DNA of 64,000 nucleotides, taken from the NCBI GenBank assembly GCA_033558025.1, contig JAUCEF010000001.1:3348001-3412000 (forward strand). The letters are read 5' to 3'. Below the pieces are notes generated by a model. The model was not told the origin of the DNA. It did not search any database and worked only from the letters and a program-made list of their open reading frames with translations. The stretch is from Phytophthora sp. 'mugwort'. Its lineage: Eukaryota; Oomycota; Peronosporomycetes; Peronosporales; Peronosporaceae. Positions 54,791-64,000 of this stretch are shown here, piece after piece (within the stretch, counting starts at the first letter, position 1; each line of letters starts with the position of its first letter). The position numbers and the translations under genes were made by a program.

Positions 54791-56490
54791 ATGGGCGACA
54801 TCAACCTCTCTAGGTCCCCTGCTGGTCCATTTTCACAGAAGCAAATTGCTTTCTTCTATTTTTCCCCGTGCCTGGACGACAACGGCGAGTCTACAACCTA
54901 TTGCAAATGTAAGGTATGCTCCACAGTGCACAAGCAGCCCATAGGCAGACGCACGACAACCTCAATCAGCATATTCGGCTCAAACACGCCAACTTCGAGG
55001 CCGAAATGCTTGCTGCTGGTCCCGGCAAGACCCACTCACTTCTGCCTTGGATTAGCAAAAACCATAGAATCGTTTTGGTTGGCTGGAGAGGACGATTTTC
55101 AGTAATCTACCGTTCAGCTTTTGCGAGCAAAACGAGGACGAGGAGGTACGAAATCACCAATTTTTACGTCCCGGCCTGAAACTTAATTTTATTTTCTTAT
55201 TTTCAATATATGGGTACGCGAATCTTTCTCAAATTTGCTCCGAAACGCTTAAAGCAGATATGCAAAAAATACCTAAGCGGTGGAAGGGGGGGTTAAAATT
55301 TCTGCAGAGATACCTCAAAAGCTCGGTCTAATTTTTGATGGCTGGACCCATGTCTCAGAGCATTTTATCGCTGTATTTGCGTGTTACGAAGTCGACGGAG
55401 TGCCGTACCGAGCCGCTATTGGCTATGGCACCGGTATTTGAGCCACCAGAGAAGGCAGTGGATGACGCGGTAATTAATCACAACGCAAAGGCGCACCGTG
55501 AGGCCATAATACTAGGTTTGGGGGTATTCGACAGACAATCGACCAAGTTATATTCTTGGTTAGTGACAACTGCTCACTTAATAAGAAACTTGCTCGTATC
55601 CTCTGCGTCCCATTAGTTGGCTGTGCAAGTCACCGCCTGAACCTGGCGGTCTCAATACTCACAGCGTCCCTATAAAGTGTGCTGAGCAATATCCAGACGC
55701 TGATGGTTCGCCTTCGCACTCTCAACCATTCAGCAAAAATCAGGTAATCTCTATTTGTGATTTCTTATTAATCTTCTAAGTTTAATTAAGTCTTATGCTT
55801 ATTTTTTATTAAAAGCTTCAAGACGGAGCTTAGACCTAAACTTCGCCAAGTCACGAGGTGGGGATCTACGTACCACATGCTGAAACGGTACTTCGAATTA
55901 CTGGAACTTATCGATCGTGACGACGAAAGGCTGGCTGATTTTATCCCATCAGCCAGCGACAATAAGAAGCTGAAGGTGTTACATGAGACGTTGGGTAGCG
56001 TGGAGTCGGTGTCCATGTGACTGCAGTCTGACGACGTAACACTACGGGAAGTTCGGGTTCTTTTAAACGCACTGCTCAAAGAAAAAACAGCGTTATAGCG
56101 TTATCTGGGTACGTTTGTGTGGGTGTGTTCGTGTAATTTTTCTTGCGCTTTTTTAAGAAATATATATATATTTAAGGTGCTACGGCTAATATTGTGGCTA
56201 GTCCGGATTTTGAGTCTGCTTGCGTAAAAATACAGACTGGCAAACATTATCTCATGAGTCGCCAAGAGAAGCATGCCGCGATCGCAACTTCTGTGAGCGC
56301 GAAGAAGGTCAGCTTTTGCTGCTTCGGTTTTAAAGAAGGCTCGACTCGAATCAAATAAAGCACGTACGACCAAGTCAACACGATTTCGCCGACGTCCAAC
56401 CTTGCGGAACGCCTCTTCAGTGTGGCTCGTGTTACGTATGGTATTGGCCGCCCGCCACTCGCTGCTACCCTTTTCGCGTAAGATGATTCT
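54791..56490 (+). pseudogene. hAT-family transposase, decayed (second copy type)
   Basis: A BED-type finger is split by a frameshift near 54945: YCKCKVCSTVHK in one frame and THDNLNQHIRLKHANFE in the next. The catalytic region reads IFDGWTHVSEHFIAVFACYE (55334 on), then a frame break. VSDNCSLNKKLARILCVPLV and GCASHRLNLAV follow at about 55560-55650, and TRWGSTYHMLKRYFELLELI near 55850. The C-terminal dimerisation motif ISPTSNLAERLFSVARVTYG lies near 56375-56435. Stops at several points. It differs in sequence from the hAT relic at 39130-40642. Confidence 0.8.
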
Positions 56491-56659
56491 ATTTCTTTTA
56501 GAGCTAACGAGAGCTACTGGGGGATGTTCAGCTATTCATGAGTGCATTGACTAGCAAATTTCCCCATTATGTACCCATTAATGCCATTAATGAACATTAT
56601 GCATGTAAGATTTTGTCTTATTCCTAAATGCATAATGCACGGACGGATAAATTTTTGAC

Positions 56660-59600
56660 ATGGGATACAATGCCATTATCGGGAGCCTTGGTCACACCCA
56701 CCCCGTAAACGAGCAGATCTACCAAAGATATCCGACCGTGCGGAAACTACCGAATGCCGCTCCAATTATGAGCGACGTGGAGCTGACGGTAGCGAGTGGA
56801 AGTAAGGCCAGCAGGAACTTCGACAACATTCGCAAACGCTCTCCCCACTACGTGCAAGTGAAGGATGTGCACATCCTGATTGTAAAGAACTCCGGTAAGT
56901 TAAAACGCGCGAGGGTCTAGTCAAACAAAACCTGGAAGGGCTAACCGACCAGGATTCATGTGATTGGATGTAGGTGGTAAATTATCGGACAAAGATTTGG
57001 TTGTTGGTAGCTTCGAACTCGGAGCTCCTGGTAACGTTGTGGCTGTCGATGAAACCTTGAGAAGCATAGCGCTGTCTGTCACAGTTAGCTCGGAGCATAG
57101 GAGGAAGCTGTAAAAACAAAGCGCTTCCCGAGATCTTGCTTATCGACTGCACCCACAAGACGACACGGTTAGTGTCTGTGTTTCTGTCATGCGATGTCCA
57201 TGTCTCCTGCATGCTTTCGTAATACCCACAATTATATCCATATGGTGGCCATGTGGTTGGCATGTGTTGGACATCGTTACAGGTGCAACTACCAGCTATG
57301 CACTCTCATGGTAATGGATCAATGGGAACGGCCAGGCTGTTCAGTATTCTGTCATATAACGGAAGGCAGACTGGCAGATGGTGAAGGTTGTAGAGCAATT
57401 TCATTCAGTCAATGACTGGGAGCAGACCAAGGTGATTATGGTCGACAAGGATCTCAATAAAACTGAAGTGTTGTGTAGCATGTTTTCTGGAGTACATATC
57501 CTTCTGTGCCATTTTCACGTGATGAAGTGGATTCGTGGTGCGATTAGAGACGACAAAAAGTACCCAAGCGGGGATCTGCAGCAGATGGGTTTCTGCGCCT
57601 CCGACATGGTCTACTCCAAATCTGAAGATGACTTCCTGCAGCACGCTGCCGAGTTCAAAGTGCTGGGATGCGGGGAAGACAAAGAGTAATTGTGGACGCA
57701 TTTCGATAATAACTGGGTGAAATGTAAGGAGATGTGGGTGGCCTTCTATCGGATGGACCTTTCAAACGTTCGAAAAACACTAAAATCTGCTCGAAAACCT
57801 TTTCGGCAAGCTGAAAGCGGATCTCAACAGCTCTATGTCGAGGAGACAATGACTTAAAGCAACAATCCGATATCTGCGCTGCAGAGAAGTCGAATACGTC
57901 ACACCGGTGATTATACCTGGAGTTCATCGCCATCTCCAATACGATGAAGACATGAATCAGCTTCTAGCAATGACGAGCGAGTGGTTGGCAGAAGTGTCTG
58001 TGTCAGATACAAGATACCCCTGGATCATATCGCCGGTAGCAAATACAAGATGGAAGACGAAGACGCATACGTTACCTTGGCGCGTGACCGACGGATGAAC
58101 TGGGTTATAAGATCACGTGGCTGTCACAAGTGAGTTCTCCATGACGATGCGTCTACCGTGCAGACACGCGATGATGTGTCGCAAGCACATATGTGGTCTG
58201 CTCATCATTCCGTACTCGTCGATCCCCGCCAGGTGCGTTATTTTCATATCTATGTTTCGAGTCGTATTTGGTCCATGTTTTGTCCACTGTTGCTCACTAT
58301 GGACTGTCATTCACATTTCTTTTCATGCTTCTCCATGTTTTCGAATCTGAAGATGGCTGCGTGTAGGCGCTCTTGGCGAAGGACTCCGAGCTATCAATGT
58401 CCCGCTTCGCATTAGTACTGGAAGCGATGAAGTTCAGCTCAAGAAACAGATGACCGAGCGCGAATAGCTTAAGAGCGCCCAAAACGTGCTCAACAGGATC
58501 ACCACAAAACTCACCGATCTTCCTGACTCGAAGTTTCAAGCAGCAATCGATAACCTGGAAAGTTGGTGGTCTGGATTACGGCAAGGAGACGTGACCATAC
58601 CGGAGATTGGGGATACGACTAGAACAGCACACTCGCACAGCCAAACAACCCAAGCTGAAGATGAACCCCACCGACTCAAATCACCACTGCAGTTAGCTGG
58701 AACGACGACGAGGAGAAAGGCAGCACCGTGCACGCTGGGATAGTGGAGAATACGCGTACAAAGCCAAGCCGTGACACTCCGCTAAAAACCCCGAAGCTAT
58801 TCAATCCAAGAAAATGAAATGGGAGACAGCGAAGAGACAGGGCTGCAGAAGCATCGAAGATAAGTGAAGCTCGGAAGGCTTGCAAAAACGGTTTAAATTG
58901 CGCAATATACTACTCGGAGATGACGTGACGTCTGTGGATGAATTTATCAAGGCGTGTGAGCCGCCTTTAAAAGATATAGCCTCTTTCGTGAAGACATTTG
59001 AGGTCCGCCGTGGCAAGTGGAAGCTGGATAGGTCGTGCGTGGAGAAGCGAAGCCCAGAGGTAGTCGTGTTGGCTTATCGTCTCCAAGAGTTTGCGGCAAT
59101 TAAAGCACTCGCTCTTATCGAGCAAAGATCCCTTTTCGGAGACACAATGGATCTCACAACGCCAGTAGATGCTACCGATGAATGCTGGTCGTTAAGATAG
59201 ATGGAGTAGGAGATGTCACGCAAAGGCAACTCATGGCGATGCAGTACATGTGGATTTTGGATGATATATGCAGATAAGGAAAGCTGTGCTACACGTGGTT
59301 GATGAGTGCCGTAAATAAGCAGTCTCAATTTTAAGAGGCAGGAACGCTGGCAAAAGCGATTATTTGAGGCGTTGCCCTTTGAGCGTCTATCAGGATTTGG
59401 TGACGGCATTGACCTGGATTTGACTCATCTTTTTTTGCGCTCGAGATGGCGCTTGATACCACAACATTTTCATCCATGCTTTTATGATTGCTGTGGCGGA
59501 CAAGGACACGAGCGTGACGACAATTTTCTTGCCGGCGTTGCGCACACTTTCACCTAAGAATCCAAACACGTTCCGCAGTCGACGGTGAGCCTGCTGTCCG

Positions 59601-59982
59601 TGACCAAGAACCTGACTTTTATGCCCCTGAGTTCCAATGACACGCACTGGACGTGCATTTTGGTGATCAACCAAGATGTACTATCTACTGCTACGATAGC
59701 CTTGACAAACGGGCAAACCAGAACCGACTGGCCGATTTGGCTGCTGAGTTCAAGACATTGAGTCTTTCCGAGTCTTATCAAATATGCGCCGTCCACAGCC
59801 CCATTCAGAAAAACGGCGACAATTGTGGGCTTTTCATTTGCCTCTTTGTTTGGCGTCGTTTCTTCAAGGAGGCCGGTAGTGACTACTCGACAGAAGGTTT
59901 GCAACGCCTCCGGTGGGATGTTCTGCCGACTGTGATGAACTTCAGTGATGCCACCAAAGCCGAAGACGCAGATACTCAATAA
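56660..59982 (+). pseudogene. MULE transposase with SWIM-like finger and Ulp1 peptidase, decayed
   Basis: N-terminal frame 56660-56920 (RKRSPHYVQVKDVHILIVKN) is followed by a MULE DDE core: QLCTLMVMDQW near 57290, KVIMVDKDLNKTEVL at 57430 and HILLCHFHVMKWIRGA at 57497. A helical region and DTRYPWIISP come before a SWIM-like finger (FSMTMRLPCRHAMMCRK, about 58130-58185; the first CxC pair is eroded). Frame 58880-59200 carries DVTSVDEFIKACEPPL. The C-terminus is Ulp1/C48-type: HWTCILVI with the His (59644), CYDSLDKR with the Asp, and PIQKNGDNCGLFICLFVWRR with Gln and the catalytic Cys. Several stops and frame changes occur. MULEs with Ulp1-type peptidases are known in plants (Kaonashi type); this is an oomycete counterpart by inference. 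Confidence 0.72.
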
Positions 59983-60490
59983 GACCAACAGCTAAGACCG
60001 TCAATACATATTTGCATGTTTCATCCATGTCTCCATTGGTCACCGATAGTTCCTGTGAGGAGCATTATATGTGATGGGTTCGAAGTATGCCAGATAAAAG
60101 AAAATATCAGTCCGACAGCACAGCCTCTCAATCAGACTTCAATTTTCATGTCGTGTCGTCAACATGGTTTGACTATATTTCGACATAGCGCAAACATATA
60201 TATTACGTCTTTTGTAAGATATTGGTAATTTATTTTGTGAAACCATGGAGAAAAACATGGCTAACACGGACATTTCCCATGATTTCCGTTGCCTAACCCT
60301 TCTAGAAAACATGGACCAAGCAACCGCCTATTTTTATCCTATCCCGGTAGTCCAGTTCAAATCGCACTTAATTCATAAAGTAATGTATATTGCGGTTGAT
60401 CCTTCCAGCACTCGTACTTAGTAGAATGGCAGAGGCAGTATGCGGCTCTGAGCGCTCCACAGTCTCAAGAGCTACATTAAATTCCAGATC
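59983..60490. other. intergenic; upstream region of NDUFA12
   Basis: The 3' flank of the MULE relic, then the NDUFA12 upstream region. No other gene is seen. Confidence 0.45.
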
Positions 60491-61162
60491 ATGGTCGTGG
60501 CTAGTGGTCGACAGGCGGCGCTTGTGGGCGGACGCCTGGTGGCGCGCCATTCGCTCGCTCAGCAGACGCAGGCGCGCTCATTCTACACGGTATTCGAGAA
60601 GTATCTGGAGGCGCACAAGCGTTACGGCTGGAAGGGCACATTGTGGAAACTCTACAACCCAGGCGACGTCAAGTTCGGGCGCTACGTGGGTGAGGATGAG
60701 AACGGCTTCAAGTACTACGAGGACCCAACCGAAGTGTACGGCCAGCACCGCTGGACCGAGTACAAGGTGGACTCGTGGGAAGAGGTCGAGGGTACGCTCA
60801 TCCCTCCCCAATGGCACTTGTGGATGCACCACCTGACGGACTCGGTGCCTGGTCAGGGCTGTCAACTCCCGCAGAACTGGGAGAAGTGTGAGACCGTAGA
60901 CCACTCGGATGCACCCTTTACCAACCACATGGGCTTGCACGTGCCGTACTACCCCAACAAGACGCTCTACCGCTCGCGGGGCTACAACGTCGGTAGCTTG
61001 GCCGTCAAGCCGGACGAACCCGACCAGTACTACCTGCAGCCCGGACACCTCCGCCGCACGCGCAAGCGTCAGCCGCACTACTTCGCCGACGTGGACTACA
61101 ATAATCCAGACAAGTCGGACGAGAGCCGCGCTCAGTCGCTGCGTCCCGCTGACATCAACTAA
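60491..61162 (+). CDS. NDUFA12: NADH:ubiquinone oxidoreductase subunit NDUFA12 (B17.2)
   Basis: 223 residues, ATG to TAA, no intron. The N-terminus (about 1-30) is basic and Ser/Ala-rich without acidic residues, fitting a mitochondrial targeting peptide. Residues about 40-165 form the NDUFA12 domain: YGWKGTLWKLYNPGDVKFG, RYVGEDENGFKYYED, QHRWTEYKVDSW and PPQWHLWMHHLTD are the family landmarks. The protein is an accessory subunit on the matrix arm of respiratory complex I and is needed for stable assembly. The C-terminal extension (VGSLAVKPDEPDQYYLQPGH and a hydrophilic end) is longer than in animals. The gene is intact and converges on the membrane-protein gene at 61472. Confidence 0.95.
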   Translation: MVVASGRQAALVGGRLVARHSLAQQTQARSFYTVFEKYLEAHKRYGWKGTLWKLYNPGDVKFGRYVGEDENGFKYYEDPTEVYGQHRWTEYKVDSWEEVEGTLIPPQWHLWMHHLTDSVPGQGCQLPQNWEKCETVDHSDAPFTNHMGLHVPYYPNKTLYRSRGYNVGSLAVKPDEPDQYYLQPGHLRRTRKRQPHYFADVDYNNPDKSDESRAQSLRPADIN

Positions 61163-61471
61163 CAAGCAGTGAAAGATTCGCAGTATGGACGAAGCGAATG
61201 GAGAAACAAAACAACAGAATGACAAGCACTTTGCTTTACGAACGTAAAAAAACGCAAGCATTCGCTTCATTTATTATGCTCGGCAGCGTTTCCAGCTAAC
61301 GTTAGCTCCTTTTCTCGTGCTGGGCCGTCGTATCTCTGCATTGCTATCCCAAAATCATTAAGTTGTAATCTGAAGAAGAAGCTGCTGCCGTCGCCACTTG
61401 ACAACAAGTACATCCACCTCCACCCAGCGCACTGGTAAATACATTCACTTGCGAGCCGTCAATCTCTCTGT
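61163..61471. other. shared 3' region between convergent genes
   Basis: 309 bp between two stop codons facing each other; it must hold both 3' UTRs and poly-A signals. No ORF of note. Confidence 0.6.
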
Positions 61472-62989
61472 CTAAATGGCGATCTCGCTGCAGCCGTCCT
61501 TGGCCTCCAGATTTAACGAGATAAGCGACCCAGAACGTGCTGTGTTGGCACTGTCTGTGGACTCGGTCGACGCGCGCTCGGACGACCGGTCCTCGCCGTA
61601 GTCGCTGTCTTCTGCACTGGAAAGTTGCTGTAGTAAGGGCATTGACGAGACGTACGCCGAGCCGCGAGCGGACGTGGCGACGCTGTCTCTGGTAGACGTA
61701 GACGAGATGGACGACTCGGACAGGAACGAAGCGGTCGACATGGCGTGCGGGTCTTTCTCTGAACTTCGCATTGAAGCAGCCATCTTCTCACCTGACAGGT
61801 TCGGGATCGTGTCGTATACAGACCCTGTCCGCTTCCCACGGCCAGCAACAGGCGAGTCTGGACCCATACTCTCTTCAGATGCACGCACCACCGGACGAGC
61901 TCGCCCCGGATTGGGCGCTGGAAGTGGCGCCAAGAAGCTGTGGTTATCCACGTCCGGTCCCATGCTGATCTCCATCTCGTTTTGACTGATAACACTCTGT
62001 GTGAAATCTGCGTGGACCACCTGTGACGACTGGTTGTGTGCGTTCATATCCACTTGTCCGTGTGCGTTCGTAGCCGTCACTAGTTCCGCGTATTCGTCCG
62101 GAGCCGACAGTTTGCGGCTTCCAGGGCCACGCGTCGCGTTGCTTGGGCCACGGCCACTTGCAGTTGCTCCGTTGCCGATCAAACCCGTGAGATGGAAAGT
62201 TGTGCTGTCGTTACTGCGTGCCGACGATAGATTGGAATTGGCTCCGTTCTCCTCTGAGTCGCGGTACTGGTACGAATAGCTGGTCATCTTGCGGTTACTA
62301 AACGTGGGGCTTACGCCTCCTTTCGTGTTGAAGACGCTGCTGTCCGTACTGCTGGAAATACTGGGATTGTACTGCTGGCTCGCGGCACTGGACCTCGTTG
62401 AGCTCGCGTAGCTCATGTCGAAGCCCTTAGACATACCCAGCTCTCCGGGCGTGAGTTCAATGGACATTTCGGGCATACCAAGCTCCTGTTCCTTCTTGAA
62501 TCCTCGGTGTGCAGGCACCGTCAAGCACGTGGCTCCCGCAGGCGGGGACATTGCGGACTCGCGGGTCTTCTGGATGCGTTTCCTACGCATTCTCAGGAAC
62601 AACAACGTAGCAATGACGAGCGCTAAGACAACAATGGCAATGCCGATAGAGAGGCCAGCGCCGCCATTACCGCCATCATCACTCGCACCTTTTGCCGCCG
62701 TCTCACCTGAACCTGTAGAGGACGATCCCGTCGCGGGGGCTGTCGTGGCTGTCGTGGCTGGCGCTGTGGTCGATGGACTCGGGGCGTCCGTGACTGCCGA
62801 CGCATCGTCGTTAGAGGACGAAACCGCACTCTGGGACGCCGAAGCAGAAGCGGAAGAAGCTGCCGAGGGTTTCGTCGTGGACGTCGACGAGGTGGAGTTC
62901 GAGGAGGACGTCGAGGAGGCTCCTGAGGTAACTGAATTGAGGAGACTATTGACCAGGTCGTCGGTAGACACACCGGCCGCCGTCCTCAT
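61472..62989 (-). CDS. single-pass membrane protein with Ser/Thr-rich ectodomain
   Basis: 505 residues from ATG 62989 to TAG 61474-61472. Residues about 23-110 are a Ser/Thr/Ala/Pro-rich, mucin-like stretch. One transmembrane helix (about 112-133, GLSIGIAIVVLALVIATLLF) is followed by a basic stop-transfer segment RMRRKR, so the long C-terminal part (about 370 residues, Ser-rich, with many potential phosphosites) is predicted to be cytosolic. No kinase or other enzyme domain is seen. No signal peptide precedes the ectodomain in this frame, and an AG just upstream (CCCCCCTTAG) could be a 3' splice site, so an N-terminal exon may be missing. A surface sensor or wall-linked protein is possible. 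I do not recognise the family. Confidence 0.78.
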   Translation of the reverse strand: MRTAAGVSTDDLVNSLLNSVTSGASSTSSSNSTSSTSTTKPSAASSASASASQSAVSSSNDDASAVTDAPSPSTTAPATTATTAPATGSSSTGSGETAAKGASDDGGNGGAGLSIGIAIVVLALVIATLLFLRMRRKRIQKTRESAMSPPAGATCLTVPAHRGFKKEQELGMPEMSIELTPGELGMSKGFDMSYASSTRSSAASQQYNPSISSSTDSSVFNTKGGVSPTFSNRKMTSYSYQYRDSEENGANSNLSSARSNDSTTFHLTGLIGNGATASGRGPSNATRGPGSRKLSAPDEYAELVTATNAHGQVDMNAHNQSSQVVHADFTQSVISQNEMEISMGPDVDNHSFLAPLPAPNPGRARPVVRASEESMGPDSPVAGRGKRTGSVYDTIPNLSGEKMAASMRSSEKDPHAMSTASFLSESSISSTSTRDSVATSARGSAYVSSMPLLQQLSSAEDSDYGEDRSSERASTESTDSANTARSGSLISLNLEAKDGCSEIAI

Positions 62990-63305
62990 CGTTCTCTAAG
63001 GGGGGGGTTCTTGTGACTACGCTACGCTTTGTCCAATTTCCCTGTTCCTGCTTGCCTTTGCTCGCCAATGACACCAAATGGCTCAAAAAGGAGTCAGTGC
63101 CTTCCTTGGGTTCTACGGTACTGGAGCTCTTGCCGATCTGAAGCATACTGAGGCCCAGTGGTTTCGACCGATATATAGGCGGCTTTGATTGACAAAAAAA
63201 GTCGGTAGAAGGCCGGCAATCGGCCAACGCCACTGACGATTCGTCACAGATGCCGCCGCTGTATGCGTCGCAGCAGCCAGCGCCCAAGTTGTTTGCTGGA
63301 ACCAT
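62990..63305 (-). other. possible 5' exon of membrane-protein gene
   Basis: Minus-strand frame 63305-62946 begins with a Cys-rich stretch (GAGCCDAYSGGICDESS, then CRPSTDFFCQ), the kind of sequence found in secreted ectodomains, and overlaps the start of the 505-residue ORF in another frame. A GTATGC at about 63150 could be a 5' splice site, but the phase to the candidate acceptor does not fit simply. Support is moderate to low. Confidence 0.35.
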
Positions 63306-64000
63306 GCGATTAGACGTGGGGGCGACGCGAGTCGCGACGCAAAAATGTTGGACTGTACAGACGATCCTTTTGACTGTGATTATCGCAAACTGGAGTGTGC
63401 TTTAATATTGTACAATCGGGCATTTAAGCGTCACTATCAAGTGTACATGCTTGAAAGCTGACCAGTCTAGTCAATCAATGCGAGACGGGCGATGCAGCGT
63501 TAGTTAAAAGCTGGTGATCCAAATGATGAAGAGGGGGAAAGTGTGGCTGCTGTCGGAGACCCAGGAAAACATGTCGACGGAAATTGAAGGAGCGACTTCA
63601 GTGGATGGCGCAGATGCGATGAGGGTGTCTTCATGAACGCTACAGGGTTTGAACAATTAAACGAGCATGTTAGGATACACACAGCAGAAGTCAATGCTGG
63701 AGTCAATGCTGGACTTCTTCAGCTTTTCTGGTGGAAACGGACCATCAGCATAGTTAAGCACCCCTGATTAGTGTTATTCAAATAGTTTGACTCGCCCGTA
63801 ACCAGAAGATAAAACTTGCTCTTGTGTTATAATAATTGCCAAGCCTCACTACCTAAGTGTATTTCAGTTCAGGATATTACGGACGAGGGGATTTCCTGCA
63901 TTGTGCCGGTAACAGTGCCAGTCTCACGCTTGCGAGCGCCACAAACACACATGGCAGCCATGTCTGGCTATGAGACGCGTGATCCGCTTTACCGTCAAGT
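63306..64000. other. intergenic, no gene seen
   Basis: Only short frames without domains up to the right edge. Confidence 0.45.

Noticed and set aside
60578..61270. Minus-strand ORF (230 codons) over NDUFA12
   Set aside because: The plus strand encodes a clear NDUFA12. The minus frame is low-complexity Val/Leu/Arg with no domain.
62415..62999. Plus-strand ORF opposite the Ser/Thr-rich membrane protein
   Set aside because: Ser/Ala/Thr codons on one strand give Ala/Gly/Glu/Val-rich open frames on the other. The minus frame has a transmembrane helix with a proper stop-transfer signal.

Overview
The window looks like a repeat-packed, gene-poor stretch of an oomycete genome, most likely Phytophthora or a close relative. 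That assignment is inference. It rests on a short GT-AG intron, the mix of mobile elements (Ty3/gypsy, Ty1/copia, Mutator-like MULE, hAT, LINE, Polinton/Maverick) and a decayed RXLR-WY effector-like gene. No database search was possible.

Only four host-type genes stand out. A PDZ/coiled-coil protein is cut by the left edge (2-1021, +). A SPIN90/Ldb17-family actin regulator has one 79-bp intron (18971-20087, +). The complex I subunit NDUFA12 (60491-61162, +) converges with a single-pass membrane protein (61472-62989, -). The rest is mobile DNA or its debris.

Layout. 2647-10871: a Ty3/gypsy chromovirus-type element with two near-identical LTRs, an intact gag, a broken pol ending in a chromodomain, and a decayed antisense reading frame before the 3' LTR. 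10839-18801: MULE relics, with two near-identical 0.7-kb pieces in inverted orientation; the first is split by a 5'-truncated LINE (12145-16027) flanked by a 16-bp target-site duplication. 20088-23578: non-coding DNA with a 0.8-kb foldback element. 24119-38443: an old copia element whose middle is replaced by an AT-rich Polinton/Maverick relic (integrase plus protein-primed-type DNA polymerase B). That relic is itself split by a very young copia element (29991-34699; LTRs differing only in a C-run, perfect 5-bp duplication, one nonsense codon). 39130-40642: a hAT transposase relic. 41189-41704: the RXLR-like pseudogene. 42188-43360: a second foldback. 44355-48227: a second, more decayed gypsy copy. 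48228-53735: a gag-protease fragment of another gypsy family on the minus strand. 54791-56490: another hAT relic. 56660-59982: a MULE relic that carries a SWIM-like finger and a Ulp1-type peptidase.

The mobile elements form a readable nesting history: old copia, then Polinton sequence inside it, then young copia inside the Polinton; MULE, then LINE inside it, with a tRNA-derived SINE-like piece in the LINE tail. In two families, separate copies share a near-identical internal patch, lesions included, flanked by more diverged homologous sequence. This suggests gene conversion or recent segmental duplication.
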